From positions 1 to 45,174 of the forward strand of contig JAQGDQ010001351.1 of NCBI GenBank assembly GCA_030141605.1: 45,174 nucleotides of DNA. The letters run 5' to 3'. A program made the translations under genes and the position numbers. This document shows positions 28,676 through 38,790 of this stretch, in pieces (the first letter of the stretch is position 1; the number at the start of each line of letters is the position of its first letter). The notes under the pieces are model-generated. The model saw only the letters and a program-made list of their open reading frames with translations. It had not been told where the DNA came from and made no database searches. The stretch comes from Tubiluchus corallicola (lineage: Eukaryota; Priapulida; Priapulimorpha; Priapulimorphida; Tubiluchidae).

Positions 28676-30733
28676 ATGACGCAACGGGCTGTTCACACAG
28701 TTTGTGCAGCTGTTGAGGCTGCTGATGCAGAGAAGTTTTTTGAAAACCACAACAACAGTAATGGGTCGAAAAGATTGGACGAACAAACCGAGTGTTTGCT
28801 TGTAAAAACTGAGCCGACTGTTTCCGTCCGGAACGAGGTGCGAAAGAGGAACGATGGTGTAACAGTCACTCATGGTACTCAAGGCAAATACAAACAGATA
28901 AAAAGCGAGTACATTGTTTCATTTGATTCTGTAAAAGGCTTCAAAGAAAATGACAGTATGCCTGCCGTAGCAGCAAGTTTTGTTTCGGTTGATAACGGCG
29001 ACGATTACGGTGCTAAAATTGATGAAAAGGCCCTCGTGATAAATACTGCTGAAGCAGCACATTGCAAAACTATGCTTACTGAGTCTCCGAAGTTGAACGA
29101 ACGTGCTGCAATTTACACAAAGCCTTTCGAGTGCAGCCACTGTGATTCTAGTTTTACAAACTCTAGTCATTTGACAGAACATCTAAAAACTCACACAAAA
29201 CAGAAACCTTTTAATTGTGATCGGTGTGATGCTGCTTTTGGTCAGTCGGACCATTTGAAACAACATTTAAAAACACACACGAAGACAAAGCGCTTTTACT
29301 GCACGCAGTGCAAAGCTTCGTTCCGATACTTTGGCAATTTAAAGCGTCACCAAGGGATTCATTTAGGAGAGAAACCTTACAAGTGTGATGAATGTGGAGC
29401 TGCTTTTGCTGATATGAATTATCTGAAGCAACATCTAAGAGCTCATGTTGGAAAAATACATTTTCGCTGTGAAGAGTGTAAGGCTTCATTTCGTTATTCG
29501 GGTAATTTAGAACGACATAGAAGAATTCACTCGGAGGTAAATCCTTACAAGTGTGATAAGTGCGATGCTGCTTTTTCCAGTGCTAACTATTTATTAACAC
29601 TTGACGACTCACACGGGCGAAAGGCATTTTCATTGTGAATTGTGCAATGCTTCCTTCCGCCATTTGAGTAATTTGAGACGCCACAATCGAAGTCACTTAG
29701 GAGTAAAACCTTATCAGTGTGACCAGTGTGGTGCATCATTTATGAATGTCAGTCATTTGAAAAAGCACTTGCCAGTGCATACAGGCGAACGACCTTTTCA
29801 GTGCAAACACTGTGATGCTTCCTACAAATATCGATACAATTTAACCGAACACGAAAGACGTCACACCGGAGAAAAACCATATCAATGTGACCAGTGTGGC
29901 TGTGCATTTGCAAGGTCAAATCATTTAAAACGGCATCTCAGACTCACACGGGAGAAAAGCCTTACAAGTGTCATTTGTGTGACGCTTCTTTTGCTTCGTC
30001 TGGGTATCTAAAATTACACGTATCCATTCACATCGGCAAAAAACCATATTTGTGCAATGATTGCGGAGCAGGGTTTTCTCATTCGGGGAAACTGAAAGCT
30101 CACGTTTTGAACCACACGGGACAAAAACCTTTTAAGTGTCACTTATGTGATGCTGCATTCACTTCGGCAGATGCCTTAAAACGTCATTTTGCAACTCACT
30201 CAGGACGGAAACCATTTCAATGCAATCAGTGTGATTTAGCTTTTGCTAGATTGGGGCAACTGAGCAGCCATCTGAAAAGTCATGCCAAACAGAAACATTT
30301 TAAATGTACAGAGTGTGGTGCTGCTTTTACACGGTTGCATACATTACAACTGCACACGGCGACTCACACGGGGCAAAGGCTTTTCAAATGCGAGCGCTGT
30401 GATGCAACTTTCATGAAACTACAGAGTCTAAAGCATCACTTGCAAATTCACATGAAAGAAATGCCCTTTAACTGCAACCAATGCAAGAGAGCCTTTGCTG
30501 ACTCAAATAACTTCGAAAAGCATTTAAGAGCTCATGTGGACGATGACAAGCCTTTTACTTGCGGTGTGTGCAATGTTACTTTTGCACATCCTAATCAATT
30601 GGTATACCACTCACAAAGTCACAAAAGAGAAAGGCCTTTTAAGTGTGTTGACTGTGATGCTACATTCGTTGATTCAGTCACTTTACAACGTCATTCAAAA
30701 GCTCACTGCAAACGTGTCTTACAGAGGTCTTGA
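28676..30733 (+). pseudogene. C2H2 zinc-finger gene, 19 fingers, two frameshifts
   Basis: ATG 28676 follows an acceptor by 15 nt. Residues 1-150 are an acidic/Ser leader with VKTE (43-46) and IKSE (75-78), both SUMO-consensus. Then follow 19 C2H2 fingers of CxxC-(D/N)AAF style. Reading continues in three frames: 28676 to about 29600, to about 29940, then to the TGA at 30731-30733. The first break removes two bases at the first zinc-binding His of finger 6 (TTAACACTTGACG); the second removes one base just before the last His of finger 10 (CTCAGACTCACACGGG). Together they sum to three bases. Neither site is a homopolymer. All other fingers keep their ligands, so the gene is either a young pseudogene, an assembly artefact, or differently processed. 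As it stands only the first five fingers would be made. Confidence 0.8.
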
Positions 30734-30740
30734 TTGTCAT

Positions 30741-30966
30741 GCTGTGATACAGGAGAATCGAAGCCTTAAAACTGTGATCACTGAGATACTTGCTCTGCTG
30801 TTATAAGAAGTTTGAAATAACACCTAAGAACCTTACTTTTGCAGTCACTGGGCTGCAACTGTTACTCATTTGTGTACAGTTTAAATCAGTCACTTGGGAA
30901 AGAAACCTTATAACTGTGATACATGTGCAATTTTGCTGGGGTTTGCCAGCCTGAAACAACATTAGT
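30741..30966 (+). pseudogene. eroded extra zinc fingers
   Basis: Past the stop, weak finger remains persist in shifting frames: GES-KP-NCDH near 30753-30780, EPYFCSHWAATVTHL, and HLGKKPYNCDTCAILLGFAS, with in-frame stops. They show that the array once ran on for about three more fingers. Confidence 0.55.
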
Positions 30967-30989
30967 CAGCTATTCTAAGTTTTCTTAAC

Positions 30990-32250
30990 ATGGCTCTTCG
31001 TACAGCTCAGTAAAATATTTCACAGCAACTGCTCTGATCAAGGGCGTATCGAGACATTTCAACGCCCTAAGCTGACAGTTCAATCCTGCCCATCTCCCGT
31101 ATGGATTTATGGTTATCAGTATAATATAAAGCCCAGTATAGATTGTTTTGTGGTATATTAGTAGCTCCTCTCTATTACTTACATGGTTCTTGTTAATTGC
31201 TTGTATTTGAATAGCACTTATCTCTGAAGTAGTCTGAGTCACTGCATGTGGTGTAGTAACTTTCGTGAAAGAATTGTTGTGCTTATATAAAAGCAGCCAA
31301 CGTAACTGCTTGTGGTGTATTATAAATACGCACTTTAGACGAAAGGACGCGTGTTTTACGGGAGGATAAAAATTTTTAACACTGGGACCCTAAAATCTGG
31401 CACCCTCAGAATTTGATGCTTTTGGGTACAGCTGTTAACCTTTTGGTAGATACGCCCCTTCAAACAAGTATAACTCTTTAAGGTGCTGGCAGGTTAGCTG
31501 GGTAATGTCTGATGCAAACAGCAGATGGTAAGAGTTTAATTATGAAATTGGCTTCAGTCGAAGTTTGTTTGCTAGCCTGGTTGCCTGACTGATATGATAC
31601 CTATTTTAAGTCATGGATAGAAAATCATTCTTAGGATTCTATTTTGGCATTATTGAACATTTAAATGATTTCTGTTATTCTAAGGATATTCAACAGGCTC
31701 TTGCATCAACCTCGTTTAAAATTTTCAAGCTGGAAAATATTTAGCTGAAAACTACTGGGTTATGCTATACACTTACATCCTGGGTATAAACGTGGGGCAA
31801 ATCAGGAATTCAGTTGTTCTCAGCACTTAAAATGATTCTATTGCTTAGCATTTACGGAAGCGAATTTTGTATGTTGGTATCGGACATTTTGTTTTTCATT
31901 TTCGCCTAAATTTTTTTTATTGCAATGAGTTTGTTGTCAAAACAATTTGAGGACAAGTTGATTATTTTTATGAATTATTTAACATTTTTAAATTTTTGCA
32001 TTGGAACATTTTTCCCTTAGGAACATTTTCTTTATTGCAATGGGTTTGTTGTCAAAACAATTTGAGGACAAGTTGATTATTTTTATGAATTATTTAACAT
32101 TTTTTAATTTTTGCATTGGAACATTTTTCCCTTAGGTTACAATTGATTGTTGGTTGCATTCAAATGTATATTAGTTCTTTCTGAAATGCATTTTTGTGTT
32201 GATTGTTACTTTAAATTTCTTACTTTTTATTTTTGCATTGTAAGTTTTCT
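30990..32250 (+). repeat. repeat R1, long copy (duplicated segment)
   Basis: Ordered similarity with 37138-38010: TAAAATATTTCACA, TACGGATTTATGG-like, CAACTGCTTGTGGTGTA, GCAGGTTAGCTGGGTAA, GAGTTTAATTATGAA and GAGTTTGTTGT. It begins immediately after the eroded fingers. No gene inside. Confidence 0.65.
31913..32138. repeat. 115-bp direct duplication
   Basis: Two nearly identical copies in tandem, with TTTGTTGTCAAAACAATTTG in both at a spacing of 115 bp. Confidence 0.9.
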
Positions 32251-33575
32251 TAATTTTAATCAGTTTGTTGTTAATAGTTCTCGATTTTTCAAGAATTTCA
32301 AGACCTCCAAGTGACTGATACGGAAATGATTTTTAAAATTTAATAATTTTGATTGCCATTTCGGATTTTGGAATTTTTCTCCAGGTATTAGAATATTTTC
32401 CATACTTTTTTACGTATGTAATTGTACATTTTTGCAAGATAGCATTCTAGTTTATATGTATTTACAATTATAAAGTAAACAATTATAAACAAAGCCACAG
32501 CAAGAATTTGTGTAATTTTGTAGCAGAGCATGTCATACGTGTTCTCTTAAAGGACAAGAAAATTCTTTAAATTTCAAGCAAGAGCGATAACATGATATTT
32601 TGTTAAGAATTTTCTTTTCTGGTTACACAAGTCTTTCAGACAGGTAAGATTAATGCAAAGTCATAAACTTTGTGTGGAAAATTTAGTGACGTACTTTAAT
32701 ATTCCCATTCTGATGTGGTTAGTAAGCATTAATAATTTATGATCACTAATTCACTGATCATTTTCGTGGGTGTTACAAGTTGAAATGTTGTAATAAATTG
32801 TTACCTAAGATATGGTTTCGCATTTGAAGCAAATGTATAGTTATGATAAATTAACAAAAACATAGTACGTTATATGCAGATTGTATATTAGGTCTACAGG
32901 TAGATTTTCTATACGTATTAGTCATTCGTACCTTTCACACACCCATATTTCAAATGCACGCGTTTTGTAAATTCCCAATTATAATTTTTGCATACAATGA
33001 AAATTACTTATATCACAGTAAACTTGGTCTTTTACGCATTTTGATGAATACTACACAAACAAAAATGTTTCTGGTAGACAGTTAATGACTATATTATGCT
33101 CAAAGCAGACATTTTGCATAAACAAACCTAATTTCAAAGCATTAACTTTTAAACATGTGATATGATTTGCACAAAATAATGCAACGTGTGCAAGTTTAAG
33201 ACTATCAACACCAGTGAAAAGCAGTTTCAATTTAAAAGAAGGATACAGAACATTTTACCATCATTTGCAGAAATATTTTGTTACTTTCCTCCTTACTTTG
33301 TGGTGAAGTTTGGATGAAAGTTTGTTGCCTTATTACTAAAGATTCTATGCCAAGTGCTGCTAATTGTGAATTACTATTAGAACTATTATTGCTCGGTCTT
33401 AGTTACTTACAACAAACTAGACAATTCTTAGTGATCTATAAATCTGCTTTTATTCTACACGACAAAACTGAAACTGTGAATTAATCTTAGCTTGGTTCAA
33501 GTTGAGAAACGTGGCTGGGCCATTTCAGAAGAGTCAACTTTGATTTTGTTGCTGTTCCAATTTTTTGTGCCACAG
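32251..33575. other. upstream region of LRR gene; one MITE end
   Basis: No supported coding exon. At 32547 the sequence TTAAAGGACAAGAAAA matches the terminus of the element at 43528-43984, probably a truncated copy. The 5' UTR exon of the LRR gene must lie here or further up; I cannot place it. Confidence 0.4.
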
Positions 33576-34167
33576 ATGAAGTCGCCAATCAAAGTTGGAT
33601 TTTATCTGATGTCTCTGATCACGGTGTGTAGTGGATGGAGAGCATGTGATGATCCGTCTTGGCAGTGCGAATGCGATGAGTTTTCCAGTGATAGGACAGA
33701 AATGCGTTGCTTTTGGGGAAATTTGTCCCTAACAGACGTACAGAATATTTCAAACACAATACCAAAAGATATCTACAGGCTCACGATTTACAACTATTTA
33801 AACAGTGAATTTCCAGACAAATTTTTGGCAGGAAAACAGATCGAGATTTTGTCCATAGAGCACTCCAAGAAGCTGAAACGCATCAATGAAACCAGTATAG
33901 CAGCTGACATCTGGAGATTATACTTGCATGAGCTCTCTGGTTTAGAGACAATTGACTCAATGGCATTCCAAGCAATGACAAGACTGGAGGTTCTATACAT
34001 TGGGGACTGCTACAAGCTGACATCGATTACTGGGCACTTGTCTTTTACACAAAGTCCAAATCTGACTAGAATTTACATTGATGAGACATCTATAGAAACA
34101 CTTAAGGAGCCAAGACTACACAGCAGCGTACTGAATAGCAGCAATTTTGTACGGATTGACTTTTGGG
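33576..34167 (+). CDS. LRR gene exon 1: signal peptide, LRRNT, repeats
   Basis: Ends GGG|GTGAGT in phase 1. The frame stays open upstream of the acceptor (a Met at 33492), but that extension would bury the signal peptide, so 33576 is preferred. Confidence 0.85.
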
Positions 34168-35789
34168 GTGAGTTCAATTCAAATTTTTGACTAACAACTT
34201 TCAGCAGAGCACGAAGCCAGTGTGGTCAATTGAATACATTTATGTGTCATAAGATTTAATGAAAACAGTGTCCTTATAATAGGTGAGCAAGTTTGTCTTA
34301 CGTGATGCTTTAGGTAAAAGTTCTTTCACTATTCTTATAAGTTTTGTACTTTAATCGTTGTTTTGCTGTTGTTGTTATCATTGTTGCCATTTTTATAGAA
34401 AATAATTTCACATGCGACTGTGACATTAGTTGGGTTTTCCACAAACCGTGGAAGCTAGCAGATGATTTTCAATGCCGACAATCAGAAAATGGAAATTACA
34501 AAACAGCTACAAAAGCAGACTTTGACTATTGTTACGATGCAGCAAACCAAACCACTGAGTCATCTACAGAGAGCTCAACCACTGAACCGTCTACAGAGAA
34601 CTCAACCACTGAGTCGTCTACAGAGAACTCAACCATTGAGTCGTCTAGAGTGAGCTCAACCTCTGAGTCGTCTACAGAGAACTCAACCACTGAGTCGTCT
34701 ACAGAGAACTCAACCACTGAGCCATCTACAATGAGCTTAACCTCTGAGTCGTCTACAGTGAGCTCAACCACTGAGTCATCTACAGAGAACTCAACCACTG
34801 AGTCGTCTACAGAGAACTCAACCACTGAGTCGTCTAGAGTGAGCTCAACCTCTGAGTCGTCTACAGTGAACTCAACTACTGAGCTGCCTACAGTGAACTC
34901 AACCACTGAGTCGTCTAGAGTGAGCTCAACCTCTGAGTCGTCTACAGAGAACTCAACCACTGAGTCATCTACAGAGAACTCAACCACTGAGCCGTCTAAA
35001 GAGAACTCAACCACTGAGTCGTCTACAGAGAACTCAACCACTGAGTCGTCTAGAGTGAGCTCAACCTCTGAGTCGTCTACAGAGAACTCAACCCCTGAGT
35101 CATCTAAAGTGAACTTAACCACTGATACAGAGAACTCAACCATTGAGTCGTCTAAAGAGAACTCAACCTCTGAGTCATCTAAAGTGAACTCAACCACTGA
35201 TACAGAGAACTCAACCACTGAGTCGTCTACAGAGAACTCAACCACTGAGCCGTCTACAGAGAACTCAATCACTGATACAGAGCACTCAACCATTGAGTCG
35301 TCTACAGAGAACTCAAACACTGAGCCGTCTAAAGAAAACTCAACCACTGAGTCATCTACAGAGAGCTCAACCACTGAGCCGTCTACAGAGAACTCAACCA
35401 CTGATACAGAGAACTCAACCATTGAGTCGTCTACAGAGAACTCAACCACTGAGTCATCTACAGAGAACTCAACCACTGAGTCGTCTACAGAGAACTCAAC
35501 CACTGATACAGAGAGCTCAACCTCTGAGTCGTCTACTGAGAGCTCAACCACTGATACAGAGAGCTCAACCTCTGAGTCGTCTACAGTGAGCTCAACCACA
35601 GAGCCGTCTACAGTGAGCTCAACTAGTAAGCCATGTACAGTGAGTTCAACCACTAGGCCACCTACAAAGAACTCAATCACTACAACATCAGCTAGCTCTT
35701 CAAGTGAGCTGTATGGCACACAATGTAAACTGAATGAAGTCTTTGCATTAGTATTCTTAGTTTTAGCAAGTCACCTTTTTTACCTGTGA
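33576..35789 (+). CDS. GPI-type LRR protein with long glycosylated stalk
   Basis: Join of 33576-34167 and 34399-35789, 660 aa. ATG 33576 directly follows an acceptor (TTTTTTGTGCCACAG) and opens a signal peptide (1-23). An LRRNT-like Cys cluster follows (C24, C31, C33, C45). About six irregular LRR strands come next: YRLTIYN, IEILSIE, IWRLYLHE, LEVLYIGD, LTRIYIDE, VRIDFWG. Exon 2 starts in phase 1 with ENNFTCDCDISW and completes an LRRCT cap (C203, C205, C223, C242). Residues 249 to about 630 are a stalk of TESSTENST-like repeats rich in Ser, Thr and Glu, with many Asn-Ser-Thr sequons. The last 19 residues (NEVFALVFLVLASHLFYL) are hydrophobic with no basic tail, as in GPI-anchor signals. Likely an outer-surface recognition or adhesion protein. 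The plan recalls lamprey VLRs, but that is similarity of layout only. Confidence 0.87.
34399..35789 (+). CDS. LRR gene exon 2: LRRCT, stalk, GPI signal
   Basis: Acceptor CCATTTTTATAG, phase 1 in; G|AA makes Glu before NNFTCDCDISW. It runs unbroken through the stalk to TGA 35787-35789. Confidence 0.88.
34549..35690 (+). repeat. 27-bp coding minisatellite (stalk repeat)
   Basis: The unit ACTGAGTCGTCTACAGAGAA plus CTCAACC encodes Thr-Glu-Ser-Ser-Thr-Glu-Asn-Ser-Thr. A 21-bp variant (ACTGATACAGAGAACTCAAC + C, seven codons) is interspersed in the second half. Variation is almost always in steps of three. The opposite strand is also open but is a shadow. Confidence 0.93.
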
Positions 35790-37137
35790 AAATGCCAGCA
35801 ATACAGCTATTCTCAGTAAAAAGACATTAGCACCGCCATAGTCATTCAGTAAAAGTGCTACGTGGCTAAAAAGCAGCTACGTTAGAAAGTGATAGTTATG
35901 AATCAATATGATAAATTTAAAGTAATAATTTTGCCTCATCACAACATAGTGAAAGATTCATCCCAGACTGTAAAAGTTCTGACAGTCTTTCCTGCATGTG
36001 ATTTATTCCTTTTTAAATAAACAAAGTGGTTCATTTTGAGAGGGGTGATTTTCTGTGTTAAAAATCTAGAAGTTGAAAAAGGAAGTTAATTTTTGAAAGT
36101 CAACAAAATTCAAGCTAACAAAGAACTGAGGGAAACCCTCATAATTGTTATTACTGTTCTTTTATCCACTGGCCAGTGGCCAAGTATAAGTGCCAGTAAC
36201 TCCATTGCTAAGTGTGTTGCTATAGATAAGAATAGGTAGAAAAACAATTACACTAGTTAGAGATGTAAGTCTTTGCGAAGCAATAAGATGGATCACGTCA
36301 GAGATTAGAAAATGAAGAAGTTGAAGTGATACTAAACTTTTCAGGTTGGTGATTGTGTGTAAAGCAGATAGACGACCGTTTTATATTTATAACATAATAA
36401 TATGCCATAATAATATAACATGATATACACATTCATTATGCATGCACAATAGCCAGCACTGCTGTTAGATGTTGCGTTTGTCAACAGTAATATTATATTG
36501 CAAATAAAATATAAGGGAGAAAATGGTTTGTGTCAGCATTTTCCTCTCCAGATTGCCCCATGTTTGTCTGGATAAATTATTGTTACAATAAATTAATATT
36601 TTATAATGTAAATATAGATTTTGTTTTTAATTTAACGAGGAGAGTTTGCACAGACTGTGTTTGTTTTAAAATAAATATTTGCTTATATCTTAAAAGCAGT
36701 CAACTAGTGGACATGTTTTAGCCACGAGCATGCAGATGCATATCACACTTAGCTAATCTAAGTTTTATTAACGTGACTCTCAATCTTTCAGTCAATTAAT
36801 CTATTTATTTCACTCCAGCAATACATATACAATACATCAACATACAATATTATTGAAACAAAAAGAAACAGTATAGGTAAGAAAACGTTGATGAACTCAA
36901 ATTAACCAATATAAAAGAGTTGCTGTATGACACCTTGAAAGCTTGGCTTGTTAAGGTGGCGCAAATGAGTGAATGAAAAAAAAGTTAGGGTCAGAAGAAG
37001 TGGTAGGAAGGAAAAAAATAGCCAGATTAGGGATAGGAAGAAGGAAAAGAGAAGAAACGACCACAGTGTGTGTTTTATTTACATACACCTATATTAAGAT
37101 AGCATTATAATTGATTGGGGGCCATATATATTGCAAC
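35790..37137 (+). other. 3' UTR of LRR gene and intergenic DNA
   Basis: The best poly(A) signal is AATAAA at 36016-36021, 227 bp past the stop. Beyond it I see no gene or named repeat. Confidence 0.5.
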
Positions 37138-38010
37138 TGCTCTCTTCATACAACTTGGTAAAATATTTCACAATAATTGCTGTATGTAAAGGCAAATCAC
37201 AACGTTATGACACCCTTAGCTGACATATCAGCCTGCACATCTCTCTTACGGATTTATGGCTATCTATATTATGAAGCGCAGTATATTATGAAGTAGTAAT
37301 TTATCAATATTACCTATGTCGTTGTTGTGAATTACATGTATTTACACAATGCTTATATCCAAAGCAGGCTGAACAACTGCTTGTGGTGTACTACCATTTT
37401 TGAATTGAACCTTTGTTTGCTATTATAACACTTATATAAAAACGGCTTCTGAAACTAAGTGAATTATGAAATATGTGCTTTTGATGAAAGAATGTGCATT
37501 TCCTGTGGAGATTTTTTTACACTGGATCCCTAAACCTTTCTGGCGCCCCTCAAAATTTGGTGCCCTAAACTACAGCCTAGTTTGCGTATAGATAGATGCG
37601 CCCTGTAAACAAGTACCACCCTCTACGGTGCTAGCAGGTTAGCTGGGTAACGTCTTATACATGCACAAGGAAATAGTAAATGGTAAAAGAGTTTAATTAT
37701 GAATTTGTCCTCACTAGAAGTTTGTAGTTTCTTAGCCTTGCTACCTGACTCATGTGGCAGTTCACTATTTTAAAGTTATGAAAAGAAAAACATCCTTAGA
37801 ATACAATTTTAGAATTTTTGAACACTTTTTTTAAATGTTGATTTCGTTTTTCATTTTTGCCTGTAAACTTTTTTAATTGCATTGAGTTTGTTGTTAAAAA
37901 TATCGTTCCTTTGAAGTTTTTAATTTTCTTTTCATTTCTGCATTGTGTTTGCTGAATTTGTTGTTTGTTACATTCAAATGCATATCTCTTGCACTGAAAT
38001 GAATTTTTTG
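37138..38010 (+). repeat. repeat R1, second long copy
   Basis: Diverged direct copy of 30990-32250 with the same block order, including GTAAAATATTTCACA, CAACTGCTTGTGGTGTA, GCAGGTTAGCTGGGTAA and ATTGCATTGAGTTTGTTGTT. It lacks the 115-bp internal duplication. Confidence 0.65.
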
Positions 38011-38790
38011 GTTGAGCGAGGATGATTAATCATGACACGCACATGGCTGAGACACCTCGGCCAGTTCAGTGCCTCATTTTATTGTATTATTCTAATGATA
38101 ATTTCTAAAAATAATTTGTCTGTATTTAACAATCATACAAATGCATCCAATCAGACATAGAGAAAAACTACAGTATGCGCTTAGAAGAACAGTGCATTAA
38201 AAAAGTAAAATTAGGAGAGTTGAACCCAGCACCTAAATGTTGGATAAGTTGGGTCAGTGTAAAAATGTAGTGTGTTTCTAAGTATAATATACTCCTACAA
38301 TATATAAAATAGCTAACAAAACATATGTAAAAGACATCAACAAAAATATATTTACAAAAATCATTAATAACCAAAAATTATATTCATAAAAATAAATTTT
38401 CAAATACTTAACAGTGTAATAAAAATTTGTAAATTGCAATAATGACCTTTTTGGGTCTGTGGTAACAAAAGACGATCAATTTACCCAGCAGTAAACTTAG
38501 ATCAATAAAAAGTTGATGATGATAGGATAATTACTGTGTCAGGTACAGCACCCGATGGCTGATGCAAGTGGAGGACAATTTCTTGTTTTCTGATCTTTGA
38601 ATTATACATTAGAACAGAATAAAACGCTAGCACAATGGTCCACGATACAACACACTATATGACACGTCATAGCACGCAGTAGAACACTACGTGTCAGAAC
38701 TTGACAAAACAGAACACACAACACAGGACAAAACAATACAAGATAACAAAGCAGGATGTAGCACAACACAACAGCTCAACACAACACAAG
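38011..38790. other. intergenic; CA-rich degenerate lead-in to array
   Basis: No gene. From about 38690 the sequence becomes rich in ACAACACA words and passes into the 62-bp array. Confidence 0.4.

Noticed and set aside
33492-33575. Upstream Met extension of the LRR protein
   Set aside because: A polypyrimidine tract and AG lie immediately before ATG 33576, and the extension would bury the signal peptide.
34532-35719. 395-codon minus-strand frame of VVEFSVDDS repeats
   Set aside because: Antisense shadow of the LRR stalk. The plus strand has splice sites, caps, sequons and a C-terminal anchor signal; this frame has no start context or domains.
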